NCBI RefSeq assembly: GCF_000333595.1
Contig: NZ_BADK01000530.1
Span: 1-36,329 of the forward strand
DNA: 36,329 bases
Source: Azospirillum sp. B506
Lineage (GTDB): Bacteria; Pseudomonadota; Alphaproteobacteria; Azospirillales; Azospirillaceae
Direction: 5' to 3'
Notes under the pieces: generated by a model
Database searches by the model: none
Seen by the model: only the letters and a program-made list of their open reading frames with translations
Told to the model about the DNA's origin: nothing
In this document: piece by piece, positions 18,817-27,657 of the stretch
How positions within the stretch are numbered: position 1 is the stretch's first letter
How the letters are laid out: the number at the start of each line of letters is the position of its first letter
Position numbers and translations under genes: made by a program

Positions 18817-19723
18817 CGGCGAACCCCCGGCGGGTCTTCATGAACCAGAGATAGCCGAGCCACGCCACCGCCCAGGCGCCCAGCGTCGCCAGACCCCACT
18901 CCACCGGTGACGGGATGCGGCCCCAGAACAGCAGATCCTTCGACTGCTCCAGGATCGCGGTCATCGGGTTCAGGTGCAGGATGGCGCGGAAACGCTCGGG
19001 GATCGCGGTCATCGGATAGAAGATCGGGCTGAGGAACATCAGCACGGTGACGGCCACCCCCACCACCTGCCGCAGGTCGCGCAGGAAGACGCCGGAGGCG
19101 GCAAAGAACCAGCTGAGCCCCAGCGTGGTCAGGCACAAGGGCGCCAGGATCAGCGGCAGCAGCAGCGCCGTCGCCGGCGGCAGACCGGCCACCAGCAGAT
19201 GGAAGACCACCAGGATGACGAAGCCGATCCCGGCGTTGAACAGGGCGACGGCCAGCGACACCAGCGGCAGGATCTCCAGCGGGAAGACCACCTTCTTGAT
19301 GTAGCTGATGTTCTCCAGCAGGAGTCCGGGCGCCCGGTTCAGGCATTCGCCCAGCACGTTGAACAGGATCAGGCCGGAGAACAGCAGCAGGGCGAACTGG
19401 GTGTTGCTTTCCCCGGTCGCTCCCCAGCGCGCCTGGAACACCACCGAGAAGACGAAGGTGTAGACCGCCAGCATCAGGATCGGGTTCAGCACCGCCCAGA
19501 CGATGCCCAGCACGGACCCGCGGTAACGGGCGTCGATCTCGCGACGGGCCAGCCGCAGGATCAGCGACCTGTGATGCCAGGCGGTCTGGAAAAGGGCAAA
19601 GGGACCGGCGCCGAAACCCGCTACCGTAGGGTTTCCCGGCTGAGAGTTAAACAATTTGGAGTATTCCCCGTCTGCGGCCGGCCGACCATAACCCCCACCC
19701 CGGCGGCGTTCAAGCGAAAGCAT
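18806..19723 (-). CDS. wzm: Polysaccharide ABC exporter permease
   Basis: Inner-membrane permease of the ABC-2 type with about six membrane helices, partner of the overlapping wzt. The characteristic entry RREIDARYRGSVLGIVWAVL and the central SYIKKVVFPLEILPLVSL and FLSPIFYPMTAIP motifs identify the Wzm/KpsM/TagG family. The N-terminus is uncertain: ATG 19723 is used here, TTG 19654 has a GGGGA ribosome site about nine bases upstream, and an ATG at 19867 is in frame but its first 48 codons look non-coding (Arg/Pro-rich). The ATPase start overlaps this gene's end by 11 bases. It is the first gene of the minus-strand operon; the promoter probably lies in the AT-rich region upstream. Confidence 0.9.
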   Translation of the reverse strand: MLSLERRRGGGYGRPAADGEYSKLFNSQPGNPTVAGFGAGPFALFQTAWHHRSLILRLARREIDARYRGSVLGIVWAVLNPILMLAVYTFVFSVVFQARWGATGESNTQFALLLFSGLILFNVLGECLNRAPGLLLENISYIKKVVFPLEILPLVSLAVALFNAGIGFVILVVFHLLVAGLPPATALLLPLILAPLCLTTLGLSWFFAASGVFLRDLRQVVGVAVTVLMFLSPIFYPMTAIPERFRAILHLNPMTAILEQSKDLLFWGRIPSPVEWGLATLGAWAVAWLGYLWFMKTRRGFADVV

Positions 19724-20153
19724 CGGACAGGCCGGAGGGGCGGCGGGTGGGCGCCGAAGAGACACAGCACCCCGAAAAAGAGCGGGTGGGGAACGACGCT
19801 TCAGCCTTCCTCCTTTACCCGAAAGATCGGAGTGTCGGGGAAGCGGGTCAGGGATTTTCGTCACCATATTGAAAAATGATAAAGTAAATATTTTAGAAAT
19901 GCTCGCTTTATGAGCTAATTCTACAGATAATGCTGGAGAATCTTGGCCTATACGTATCACGAAAATCCGGATTCCTATCGAATTTTGCTTCTATATCTCA
20001 AGAATATTTTCATGATCTCCATGAAATTTCTGGGGATGGCGTGATTAACCATCGAGTATTTCATCTGTATATTTGTAAGGCCATGGGGTTAGATCCGGAT
20101 TAGGCATAAAAAAGCCCGTTCGACAGGACCATAACTGGCCTGGAGAGACGGCG
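19724..20153. promoter_or_regulatory. AT-rich divergent intergenic region between the export and sulfation operons
   Basis: Between the wzm start and the sulfotransferase start. Positions 19861-20100 are about 35% G+C by my count (85 of 240), against roughly 65-70% on either side. Promoters for both divergent operons are expected here, though I cannot fix a consensus pair. The region also contains a 57-codon open frame listed separately. The composition break suggests acquired or degraded DNA. Confidence 0.6.
19930..20103 (+). CDS. Possible small protein or gene remnant in the AT-rich islet (57 residues)
   Basis: The plus frame is open from 19897 and has an ATG at 19930, ending at TAG 20101-20103. 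The product starts MLENLGLYVSRKSG and ends HLYICKAMGLDPD. Residue composition is balanced (Leu, Ser, His, Ile, Tyr, Phe) and looks like genuine globular protein, unlike the Arg/Pro-rich artefact frames elsewhere, although the DNA is AT-rich, where long open frames are rarer. There is no convincing ribosome site, and the stop-free stretch continues 33 bases before the ATG, so it may be the surviving tail of a longer, eroded gene. I do not recognise the family. It could also be chance. Confidence 0.35.
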   Translation: MLENLGLYVSRKSGFLSNFASISQEYFHDLHEISGDGVINHRVFHLYICKAMGLDPD

Positions 20154-21299
20154 ATGCCCGATTTGCAGAAAAATCGCACCGATTGCGGAGACCATGGGGG
20201 AACCGGGTTGCCAGGCGAGACGGTGACGCAGAAGGAGGCTGGTGTGTTTTGGAATGGAAAGACCCTGGCAGCCGATCATTATGCCACATCGCTGCGACAT
20301 CACTTCGGCGATGGTGCTGTTCATCGTCTTCAGAAAGAGATCGGCTTTATCGGAAAACGGCTTCTTCGACTTCCAAGCACCGAAAGATCGGCCTTCTTCG
20401 ACCCTCTGTTCAGCGAGGAGAACGCCCATCACCTGCGGTCGGTCGCCCGATCGGTCCGCGGGATGGCTGCGGAGGCCGTCGCTGCCGCCCCTGCCTGCCG
20501 GTCCGTCCCGCGCATCGTCTTTCTGCACGGGGTGATGCCGCGCAGCGGCACCAACTATCTGCAGAGCCTGCTGGAGCTGCATCCCGACGTGGTGGTCAAC
20601 CCCTACGGCATCCGTGAGCTTCCAGTCCTGAACACGCTGGAGGATGCCCGCATCTATGAGGGGCGGCTTTTGCGTCTTTATCAACGAAACCGGGAGTCGT
20701 TTAGCGATCTGGAAACCTTCTGTTATATGATCGGTGGATTCCTGCACCGGATCGAAGCCGAATTTCCGGCCGACAAGACGGTGGTGATCAAGTCGCCCCA
20801 CACCCGGATGATGCGCTATTTCCCCTACCTGTTCCCAACGGAGCGCTGCCTGATCGTGCTGCGCGACGGCCGCCGGGCGGTGCAGTCGACCATCGACACC
20901 TGGCCGCTGCGCTTCCTCGGCCGGACCTTTGCCGACGTCTGCCGCGAATGGAGCTTCGGCACCGAGGCGGCGCTGGAGGCGCAGAGCCGGATGGGCGCCG
21001 ACGCCTGCCGTCTGGTCCGTTTCGAGGACGCCGTGGCGGCCCCGGACGGCACCGTCCGCGGCCTGATGCGCTTTCTGGAGCTGGACGAGGGACGCTATCC
21101 GTTCGCGCGGATCAGCGACCTTCCCATTCTGGGATCGTCCCGCGCCTCGCGCAGCAACGGCGCGGTCAGCTGGACCCCTGTCAGGAAACCCGAAGGCTTC
21201 GATCCGTCGAAGCGCCCGATCCAATGGTCGCACAAGCGTCGGAGCGTGTTCGACGCCGTGGCCGGAGACATGCAGAAGAAGGCCGGCTATGCTGCTTGA
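20154..21299 (+). CDS. PAPS-dependent sulfotransferase
   Basis: 381-residue sulfotransferase that should move sulfate from PAPS to an acceptor. The 5'-phosphosulfate loop is VMPRSGTN (127-134) and the 3'-phosphate site [12 protein letters not shown] (235-246) has the expected Arg and Ser; KSPHTRMM (213-220) is typical too. The first 110 residues are not conserved in the core fold and are of lower GC. ATG 20154 follows GGAGAG. The stop overlaps the cysD start by 11 bases, so it is translated with the PAPS-making genes. The acceptor is unknown; the neighbouring polysaccharide operon makes a glycan the likeliest. The NodP-NodQ-NodH set of rhizobia is the known parallel. Confidence 0.9.
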   Translation: MPDLQKNRTDCGDHGGTGLPGETVTQKEAGVFWNGKTLAADHYATSLRHHFGDGAVHRLQKEIGFIGKRLLRLPSTERSAFFDPLFSEENAHHLRSVARSVRGMAAEAVAAAPACRSVPRIVFLHGVMPRSGTNYLQSLLELHPDVVVNPYGIRELPVLNTLEDARIYEGRLLRLYQRNRESFSDLETFCYMIGGFLHRIEAEFPADKTVVIKSPHTRMMRYFPYLFPTERCLIVLRDGRRAVQSTIDTWPLRFLGRTFADVCREWSFGTEAALEAQSRMGADACRLVRFEDAVAAPDGTVRGLMRFLELDEGRYPFARISDLPILGSSRASRSNGAVSWTPVRKPEGFDPSKRPIQWSHKRRSVFDAVAGDMQKKAGYAA

Positions 21300-22293
21300 T
21301 CCACTGCTCGACACCCGTCCCGCGGCCACCGGGGCCAAGGACCGGCCCGCCACCCTTTCCGGGGACGATTTGCCCGCCATCCTGACCGCACCGGCCCGCC
21401 TCACCCACCTGCAAAGGCTGGAGGCGGAGAGCATCCACATCATGCGCGAGGTGGCGGCACAGTTCCACAAGCCGGTCATGCTCTATTCCGTGGGCAAGGA
21501 CAGCTCGGTCCTGCTGCATCTGGCGATGAAGGCCTTCTACCCGTCGAAGCCGCCCTTTCCGCTGCTGCATGTCGACACGACCTGGAAGTTCCGGGAGATG
21601 ATCGACTTCCGCGACCGCATGGCGCGGGAGCTGGGCATCGACCTGACGGTCCACATCAACCGGGACGGCGTGCGCCAGGGGATCGGTCCCTTCACCCACG
21701 GCTCGGCCGTCCACACCGACGTGATGAAGACGCAGGCGCTCAAACAGGCGCTCGACGCCCACGGCTTCGACGCCGCCTTCGGCGGGGCGCGCCGCGACGA
21801 GGAGAAGAGCCGCGCCAAGGAGCGCATCTTCTCCTTCCGGACATCCACCCACCGCTGGGAGCCGAAGAACCAGCGGCCGGAGCTGTGGAGCCTCTACAAC
21901 GGGCGCATCCACAAGGGCGAGAGCATCCGCGTCTTCCCGCTGTCGAACTGGACCGAGCTGGACATCTGGCAGTACATCCACCAGGAGAACATCCCGGTGG
22001 TGCCGCTCTATTTCGCCAAGCCCCGTCCGGTGGTGGAGCGCGACGGCACGCTGATCATGGTCGATGACGACCGCCTGCCGCTCAGGCCCGGCGAGGTGCC
22101 GGAGATGGCCTGGGTGCGCTTCCGCACGCTCGGTTGCTATCCGCTGACCGGGGCCGTGCGCAGCACCGCCGCCACCCTGCCCGAGATCATCCGCGAGATG
22201 CTGCTGTCCACCAGTTCGGAACGGCAGGGCCGCGTGATCGACCAGGACGCCGCCGCCTCGATGGAAGCGAAGAAGCAGGAAGGCTACTTCTGA
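21289..22293 (+). CDS. cysD: Sulfate adenylyltransferase subunit 2
   Basis: 334-residue adenylylating subunit that forms APS from ATP and sulfate together with CysN. The PP-loop SVGKDSS is at 67-73. [26 protein letters not shown] and [14 protein letters not shown] are family hallmarks; the C-terminal KKQEGYF is typical. It has about 30 extra N-terminal residues compared with E. coli CysD (302), probably disordered; the ATG at 21289 could be followed by alternative internal starts. It overlaps the sulfotransferase by 11 bases and shares a TGATG junction with cysNC. It is close in type to NodP. Confidence 0.95.
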   Translation: MLLDPLLDTRPAATGAKDRPATLSGDDLPAILTAPARLTHLQRLEAESIHIMREVAAQFHKPVMLYSVGKDSSVLLHLAMKAFYPSKPPFPLLHVDTTWKFREMIDFRDRMARELGIDLTVHINRDGVRQGIGPFTHGSAVHTDVMKTQALKQALDAHGFDAAFGGARRDEEKSRAKERIFSFRTSTHRWEPKNQRPELWSLYNGRIHKGESIRVFPLSNWTELDIWQYIHQENIPVVPLYFAKPRPVVERDGTLIMVDDDRLPLRPGEVPEMAWVRFRTLGCYPLTGAVRSTAATLPEIIREMLLSTSSERQGRVIDQDAAASMEAKKQEGYF

Positions 22294-24239
22294 TGCTGAC
22301 GGATCTCGATCCCGCCGCCGCGTCCGCCGCCGTCGGTCCTGTCGATGGCTCCCCCATGGATGCCGCCGACGAGGTACGGACGTATCTGGCCCGCCAGAAC
22401 GGCAAGGACCTGCTGCGCTTCATCACCTGCGGCTCGGTGGACGACGGCAAGTCGACGCTGATCGGCCGGCTGCTCTACGACTGCAAATGCCTGTTCGAGG
22501 ACCAGCTGGCCAGCCTGGAGGCGGATTCGGGCCGCTTCGGCACCACCGGCGCCGGCCAGCTCGACCTCGCCCTGCTGGTCGACGGGCTGGCGGCGGAGCG
22601 CGAGCAGGGCATCACCATCGACGTCGCCTACCGCTTCTTCACCACCGACCGCCGCAAGTTCATCGTCGCCGACACGCCGGGCCACGAGCAGTACACCCGC
22701 AACATGGTCACCGGCGCGTCGACCGCCGACGCCGCGGTGCTGCTGGTCGATGCACGCAAGGGGGTGCTGACCCAGACCCGGCGTCACAGCACCATCGTCT
22801 CGCTTCTGGGCGTGCGCCATGTCGTGCTGGCGGTCAACAAGATGGACGCCGTCGGCTGGGACCGCGAGACCTTCGAGCGCATCGCCGCCGACTACCGCGC
22901 CTTCGCCCGGCGCATCGGCCTCGACGAGGTCACCTGCATCCCGGTCTCGGCGCTGACCGGCGACAACGTCACCAAGCCGTCGGAGCAGATGGGCTGGTAC
23001 GGCGGCCCCACCCTGCTCGGCCATCTGGAAAGCGTGGACGCCGCGGCGGAGGAGAAGCTCGGCGCCTTCCGCCTGGCGGTGCAATGGGTGAACCGGCCGA
23101 ACCAGGATTTCCGCGGCTTCTGCGGCACGGTGGCCGGCGGCGCGCTGCGCGCCGGCGACGATGTCGCCATCCTGCCCGGCGGCCGGACCAGCCGGGTGGC
23201 GCGGATCGTCACCATGGACGGTGAGCTTGAGGCGGCATTGCCCGGACAGGCCGTCACCCTGGTGCTGGCCGACGAGGTCGACGCCAGCCGCGGCGACATG
23301 ATCGTCGCCGCCGCCGGCCGGCCGGAGGTCGCCGACCAGTTCGCGGCGCATGTCGTGTGGATGGACGAGCAGCCGCTGCTGCCCGGCCGCTCCTACCTGC
23401 TGCGCGCCGGCACGGCGACGGTCGGCGCCCAGGTGACGGAGCTGAAGCACGCCATCAACGTCAACACCCAGGAGCATGCCGCCGCCAAGCATCTGGACCT
23501 CAACGACGTCGGCTTCTGCAATCTGGCGCTCGACCGGCCGATCCCGTTCGACGCCTATGCCGACAGCCGCGAGACCGGCAGCTTCATCCTGATCGACCGG
23601 CTGACCAACGCCACCGCCGGCTGCGGCATGATCCGCTTCCCCCTGCGCCGGGCCTCCAACATCCACCGCCATGCCTCGAAGCTGGACAAGGCGGCGCGCG
23701 CCGGCGGCCTGCAGAAGCCCTGCGTGCTGTGGTTCACCGGCCTGTCCGGCTCCGGCAAGTCCAGCGTCGCCGATGGGCTGGAGCAGGAGCTGCACCGTCT
23801 CGGCCGCCACACCATGATCCTCGACGGTGACAATGTCCGCCACGGGCTGAACCGGGATCTGGGCTTCACCGACGAGGACCGGGTGGAGAACATCCGCCGG
23901 GTGGCCGAGGTGGCGAAGCTGATGGTGGAGGCCGGGCTGATCGTGCTGGTCAGCTTCATCTCCCCCTTCCGCGAGGAACGCCGGATGGCGCGCTCCCTGG
24001 TGGAGGAGGGCGAGTTCCTGGAGATCTTCATGGACACGCCGCTGGAGGTCTGCGAGGCCCGCGACCCCAAGGGGCTCTACAGGAAGGCGCGCGCCGGCCA
24101 GCTACCCCACTTCACCGGCATCGACAGCGCCTATGAGCCGCCGGAGGCCCCGGAGATCACCCTGAAGGGCGCCGAACACGGCACCGACGCGATGGTCGCC
24201 CAGCTGATCGGAGAGCTGCGGCGGCGCGCGGTGATCTGA
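22293..24239 (+). CDS. cysNC: Sulfate adenylyltransferase GTPase fused to APS kinase
   Basis: 648-residue bifunctional enzyme. The CysN part is an EF-Tu-like GTPase: GSVDDGKST (47-55), DTPGHEQY (about 127) and VNKMD (about 182). It drives APS formation with CysD. The CysC part is an APS kinase making PAPS, with Walker [10 protein letters not shown] (about 483), [10 protein letters not shown] and [10 protein letters not shown]. The fused form is the NodQ/CysNC arrangement of alphaproteobacteria. The start ATG at 22293 shares its A with the cysD stop (TGATG). With cysD and the sulfotransferase it forms a self-contained sulfation operon. No assimilatory reductase genes are adjacent, which favours a sulfation role over cysteine synthesis. 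Confidence 0.95.
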   Translation: MLTDLDPAAASAAVGPVDGSPMDAADEVRTYLARQNGKDLLRFITCGSVDDGKSTLIGRLLYDCKCLFEDQLASLEADSGRFGTTGAGQLDLALLVDGLAAEREQGITIDVAYRFFTTDRRKFIVADTPGHEQYTRNMVTGASTADAAVLLVDARKGVLTQTRRHSTIVSLLGVRHVVLAVNKMDAVGWDRETFERIAADYRAFARRIGLDEVTCIPVSALTGDNVTKPSEQMGWYGGPTLLGHLESVDAAAEEKLGAFRLAVQWVNRPNQDFRGFCGTVAGGALRAGDDVAILPGGRTSRVARIVTMDGELEAALPGQAVTLVLADEVDASRGDMIVAAAGRPEVADQFAAHVVWMDEQPLLPGRSYLLRAGTATVGAQVTELKHAINVNTQEHAAAKHLDLNDVGFCNLALDRPIPFDAYADSRETGSFILIDRLTNATAGCGMIRFPLRRASNIHRHASKLDKAARAGGLQKPCVLWFTGLSGSGKSSVADGLEQELHRLGRHTMILDGDNVRHGLNRDLGFTDEDRVENIRRVAEVAKLMVEAGLIVLVSFISPFREERRMARSLVEEGEFLEIFMDTPLEVCEARDPKGLYRKARAGQLPHFTGIDSAYEPPEAPEITLKGAEHGTDAMVAQLIGELRRRAVI

Positions 24240-24275
24240 GGGGAAGTGAGGCGGAGCGGCAACGGACCACTCACC

Positions 24276-24596
24276 CTACTCCTCGAACTCGCCACGGACG
24301 GCGAGTGCAGCGGCGTCACGCGCGCCATGAAGGACACGGACGATCGCCACCGCGTCCGGCAGCGGACGATAATAGATCGCGTAGGCACGGTGGAAGGTCA
24401 CCCGCAGCCCTGGATCCAGCTCGTCGCGGGAGGCCCCCGATAAAGGGAAGCGGCGCAGAGGCTGAAGCGTGTCTTCGATGGCCCGGATGAAGCCGGTCGC
24501 CACCGTTTCGGAGGACTCCGCCGCCACATGGGCCCAGAGTTCTGCAAGGTCGGCTTCCGCCGCCTCGGTCAGGCGGAGCGGGAGCGGGCGGATAAT
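24276..24596 (-). CDS. parE: ParE-type toxin of a type II toxin-antitoxin pair
   Basis: 106-residue RelE/ParE-superfamily toxin. The first strand and helix (RPLPLRLTEAAEADLAELW) and the conserved GLRVTFHRAYAIYYRPLPDAVAIVRVLHGARD fit the ParE fold. No ATG, GTG or TTG is in frame near the conserved N-terminus; the only nearby candidates are ATT (24596) and ATC (24593), a few bases after GGGGGAAA. Starting there, the gene overlaps the antitoxin end by about 28 bases, so it may be translated by coupling. Members of the family usually poison gyrase or ribosomal mRNA; the target here cannot be told. Confidence 0.8.
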   Translation of the reverse strand: MIRPLPLRLTEAAEADLAELWAHVAAESSETVATGFIRAIEDTLQPLRRFPLSGASRDELDPGLRVTFHRAYAIYYRPLPDAVAIVRVLHGARDAAALAVRGEFEE

Positions 24597-24853
24597 GCTT
24601 TCCCCCGTTCGGCGATCCGGTCGGCATTGAAGTCTGTCAGGCGTCCTTCGGCCAGATCGGCCATGCCTCGGTCGATGTCCGCCTTCAGCGATGCGAATTC
24701 CTGGCGTTGCAGGGCGCGCTTTACCGCCCAGTCGCGCAGAGCCTCGCGGATGACCTCGCTGTTCGACGCATAATCGCCGCCGGCAACGGCGCCCTTCACA
24801 GCCGCCGCCATGGCGGCCGGCAAGGTGATGGTCAGACGCTCGATCTCCGCCAT
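24569..24853 (-). CDS. parD: ParD-type antitoxin
   Basis: 94-residue ribbon-helix-helix antitoxin. The N-terminal RLTITLPAAMAAAVKGAVAG is the DNA-binding strand and helix, and NSEVIREALRDW is the conserved second helix. The acidic/arginine C-terminal tail (about 60-94) should wrap and neutralise the toxin. The ATG at 24853 gives the standard start. The upstream 24871-24893 direct repeats with the palindromic core TGATCA are a probable autorepression operator. The gene precedes and overlaps the toxin, the usual order. Confidence 0.9.
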   Translation of the reverse strand: MAEIERLTITLPAAMAAAVKGAVAGGDYASNSEVIREALRDWAVKRALQRQEFASLKADIDRGMADLAEGRLTDFNADRIAERGKALSARSRSA

Positions 24854-24870
24854 GATGGCTCTCCCTGGAA

Positions 24871-24893
24871 TACTTGATCATACTTGATCATAC
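24871..24893 (-). promoter_or_regulatory. Direct repeats TACTTGATCA: likely ParD operator
   Basis: TACTTGATCA occurs at 24871-24880 and 24881-24890, followed by TAC. Each unit contains the palindrome TGATCA. On the minus strand TATGAT hexamers appear twice, and a TTGACG hexamer (24904-24909) overlaps the stop codon of the upstream glycosylase gene. This fits a ParD-repressed promoter, though the spacing between the boxes is not ideal. Confidence 0.6.
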
Positions 24894-24905
24894 CGATAGA
24901 AGCCG

Positions 24906-26339
24906 TCAACCCGCTCCCTCCACCAACCCCCGCGCCCGCCGCAGGTCGCTGACGAAGTCGCGATAGGCCCGCTCCGCCCCCTCGCCGGCCGGCAGGCGCA
25001 GCAGGTGGGACGGGTGGACGGTGACGAACCCCTCCCAATCGCCGAACCCCATCGGCCCGCGCTCCCGCAGCACGGACACGCTGCGCCCGGTCAGCGCCAG
25101 TGCGGCGGTGGCGCCCAGCGTCACCACCAGGCGCGGGCGGACGAAGGCCAGCTCCTTCATCAGCCACCAGCGGTAATGCTTGACCTCGCCGGCGGTCGGC
25201 GACTGGTGCAGGCGGCGCTTGCCGCGGGCGACGAACTTGAAATGCTTCACCGCGTTGGTCAGGTAGGCGGCGCTGCGCGCGATCCCCGCCTCCTCCAGCG
25301 CACGGGTAAGCAGTTGCCCGGCGGGGCCGACGAAGGGGCGGCCCTCCACATCCTCCCGGTCGCCGGGCTGCTCGCCGACGATGGCGATGGCGGCTCCCAC
25401 CGGCCCCTCGCCCGGCACCGCCTGCGTCGCCCCCGGCACCAGCGGGCCTGATATCATTGGTTCTGCCGCCCGGATGATGCGGTTCAGCTCGGCCAGCGTC
25501 GCCGGCTCCTGCCGGGCCATGGCGGCGACGGCCTTGTCGGGGGTGCGGCGGCGGGGGACCGCGGCCTCCGCCTCGATCATCGCCTGCACCCGCGCGGGCG
25601 CCGAGCGGATCATCGCCGGAATGGCTGCAGCCTCCGGCAAATTGGCCCAGTATTTCCGCGGCATCTCCGCCCGCATCGCGGTGGGGTTCACCCGGGCCGG
25701 GTTGAAGGTGCTTTCGTAATAGCGCTGCCAGCCCTCGGCGAAGCGGTCGTCGCGGTCGAGCCCCTCCGGCCTCAAAGCCGCCGGTCCGATCGTCAGCGAC
25801 CGCCGGTCCCACTGCAGCGATCCGACCGGCGTCAGGATGGTCCAGACCAGACTCTCGAACCGCTCGACGAAGAAGGGGGCGGTGGCCTCGACGATGAAAT
25901 GGTCCGGCTCGAACCAGGCGAGATAGCGCTCGCCCCCATCCGGATCCCGGACCTCATGGAAGCGCAGGAAGGCGTGCATCTTGTGCAGGTCGCGCCGCAC
26001 CGCCTTGTCCAGCAGTGCCAGCCGGTGGACCAGCGGGTCGGCATGATGGTCGAGCATGTCACGCTCCCCCCGCACCACCCGCCGGACCAGCCGGTGCAGC
26101 AGGGCGTAGCGTTCCGGATCGCGGTGGCAGACCACGCTTTCGATCAGCGCCCCCACCGGGCGCGGCAGCGGAACCGGCGGCGCGTCTGCCGGCAAGGGCG
26201 CCGCATCCCCGAACAGCGACGGTGCTGCCCCAATGTTCCAATCCACCTCGTCCGGTTCGACGCCGAGCGCGACCAGCCCGCGCAGCGCGCGGCGGAAGCC
26301 GTCGAGATCGGCGCCGTCCTTCAACTCCACACGCCGCAT
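24906..26339 (-). CDS. UdgX-like uracil-DNA glycosylase fused to a DUF4130-type domain
   Basis: 477-residue two-domain protein. Residues about 1-260 match the domain that pairs with radical SAM partners (DUF4130-like; WDRRSLTIGP, TFNPARVNP, MPRKYWANLPEA). Residues about 285-470 form a family 4/UdgX-type uracil-DNA glycosylase: GEQPGDREDVEG (322-333) with PFVGPAGQLL, the UdgX R-loop KRRLH (374-378, His378) and the DNA-grip HPSHLLRL (442-449). In UdgX the loop histidine forms a covalent link to the abasic sugar, and the residue is kept here. The ATG at 26339 is used; the gene starts 11 bases after the radical SAM stop. The fusion suggests damage recognition coupled to radical chemistry. Confidence 0.9.
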   Translation of the reverse strand: MRRVELKDGADLDGFRRALRGLVALGVEPDEVDWNIGAAPSLFGDAAPLPADAPPVPLPRPVGALIESVVCHRDPERYALLHRLVRRVVRGERDMLDHHADPLVHRLALLDKAVRRDLHKMHAFLRFHEVRDPDGGERYLAWFEPDHFIVEATAPFFVERFESLVWTILTPVGSLQWDRRSLTIGPAALRPEGLDRDDRFAEGWQRYYESTFNPARVNPTAMRAEMPRKYWANLPEAAAIPAMIRSAPARVQAMIEAEAAVPRRRTPDKAVAAMARQEPATLAELNRIIRAAEPMISGPLVPGATQAVPGEGPVGAAIAIVGEQPGDREDVEGRPFVGPAGQLLTRALEEAGIARSAAYLTNAVKHFKFVARGKRRLHQSPTAGEVKHYRWWLMKELAFVRPRLVVTLGATAALALTGRSVSVLRERGPMGFGDWEGFVTVHPSHLLRLPAGEGAERAYRDFVSDLRRARGLVEGAG

Positions 26340-26350
26340 GGCCAAGCCTC

Positions 26351-27562
26351 TCAGAACAGGCTGAGCTGCTTGGGCGGCGCCACCAGCCTTTGCCGCAGGT
26401 CGGCGCGGTCGGTCAGCCCGCCCGGATGGTGGTCGGCGGCGATCAGGAAGGCGCGCGCCCGCTTCAGCCCCGACGACAGCCGGGCGACATCCTCCAGCCG
26501 CAGACTGGTGTGGCGCCGCGCCTCGACGATCCTGTCGACCGCCCGCCCCCCCAGCCCCGGCACGCGCAGCAGCATCTCGCGGTCGGCGCGGTTGACGTCG
26601 ACCGGGAAGCGCTCGCGGTTCTTCAGGGCCCAGGCCAGCTTGGGGTCGATGCCGAGATCCAGCATGCCGCCCTCGCCCCCGGCGGCGATCTCCTCCACCG
26701 TGAAGCCGTAATAGCGCAGCAGCCAGTCGGCCTGGTACAGCCGGTTCTCGCGCTGGAGCGGCGGCGGCTTGGCCGGCAGGGCGGAGCTGGCCTCCGGGAT
26801 CGGGCTGAAGGCCGAATAATAGACCCGGCGCAGGCCATAGCGGCGATAGAGCGTGTCGCTGGTCTCCAGCACCGACAGGTCGGTGGAGGCGTCGGCGCCG
26901 ACGATCATCTGGGTGCTCTGCCCGGCGGGGGAAAAGCGGCGCTTCTCCTCCCTGGCCTCCGCGATGCGCTCGCCGACCTGCCCCATCACCGCCTTGATCG
27001 CGCCGCCGTCCTTTTCCGGCGCGAACTGCTTCAGGCTGCGGTCGGACGCCAGCTCCAGGTTGATCGACAGCCGGTCGGCCCACAGCCCGGCCTGCTCGAT
27101 CAGCCAGGGGCTGGCCTCCGGGATCGTCTTCAGATGGATGTAGCCGGCGAAGCCATGGTCGCGCCGCAGGGTGCGCGCCACCAGCATCAGCTGCTCCATC
27201 GTGTAATCGGGCGAGCGGATGATGCCGGAGGACAGGAACAGCCCCTCGATGCAGTTGCGCTTGTAGAAGCCCAGGGTCAGCCGCACGACCTCCTCGACGC
27301 TGAAGCGCGCCCGCCGCACGTTGGAGGAGCGGCGGTTGATGCAGTAGGCGCAGTCGAACAGGCAATGGTTGGTCAGCAGGATCTTGAGCAGCGAGACGCA
27401 GCGCCCGTCCGGCGTATAGGCGTGGCAGATGCCGGCCCCGGTGGTCGAGCCGATGCCGTCCGGCCCGCCTGTCCGCCGCTTCGCCCCCGACGATGCGCAG
27501 GAGGCATCGTACTTCGCGGCGTCCGCCAGAATTTCGAGCTTGTCGAGCAGCGCGTCATCCAC
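26351..27562 (-). CDS. Putative DNA modification/repair radical SAM protein
   Basis: 403-residue radical SAM enzyme. The cluster motif is CLFDCAYC (Cys67, Cys71, Cys74). LEILADAAKYDASCASSG, YTPDGRC and FYKRNCIEGLFLSSGI are hallmarks of the uncharacterised family annotated as putative DNA modification/repair radical SAM protein. The C-terminal part (about 315-370, VNRADREMLLRVPGLGGRAV) is a helix-hairpin-helix DNA-binding motif. A GTG at 27562, eight bases after GGGAGAGGGAA, is chosen as start; a TTG at 27598 is the first possible one. It is co-transcribed with the UdgX-like gene, its usual neighbour. The reaction is not known. Confidence 0.9.
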   Translation of the reverse strand: MDDALLDKLEILADAAKYDASCASSGAKRRTGGPDGIGSTTGAGICHAYTPDGRCVSLLKILLTNHCLFDCAYCINRRSSNVRRARFSVEEVVRLTLGFYKRNCIEGLFLSSGIIRSPDYTMEQLMLVARTLRRDHGFAGYIHLKTIPEASPWLIEQAGLWADRLSINLELASDRSLKQFAPEKDGGAIKAVMGQVGERIAEAREEKRRFSPAGQSTQMIVGADASTDLSVLETSDTLYRRYGLRRVYYSAFSPIPEASSALPAKPPPLQRENRLYQADWLLRYYGFTVEEIAAGGEGGMLDLGIDPKLAWALKNRERFPVDVNRADREMLLRVPGLGGRAVDRIVEARRHTSLRLEDVARLSSGLKRARAFLIAADHHPGGLTDRADLRQRLVAPPKQLSLF

Positions 27563-27657
27563 CGCGGGAACTTCCCTCTCCCTTGCCAATGTTCGCAATA
27601 TGTTCTTATGCGGGCAAAAGGCAAGCCTCCTTCGGCCTGCCCTGCCGGCCTGCCCCG

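Noticed and set aside
19861-20110. Replication origin or phage attachment site in the AT-rich islet
   Set aside because: No DnaA-box cluster, no tRNA gene, no integrase and no obvious direct-repeat pair was seen.
21289-24239. CysD/CysNC as part of cysteine biosynthesis rather than sulfation
   Set aside because: No cysH, cysI or cysteine synthase genes are adjacent, and an overlapping sulfotransferase gene points to PAPS use for sulfation. Assimilation cannot be fully excluded.
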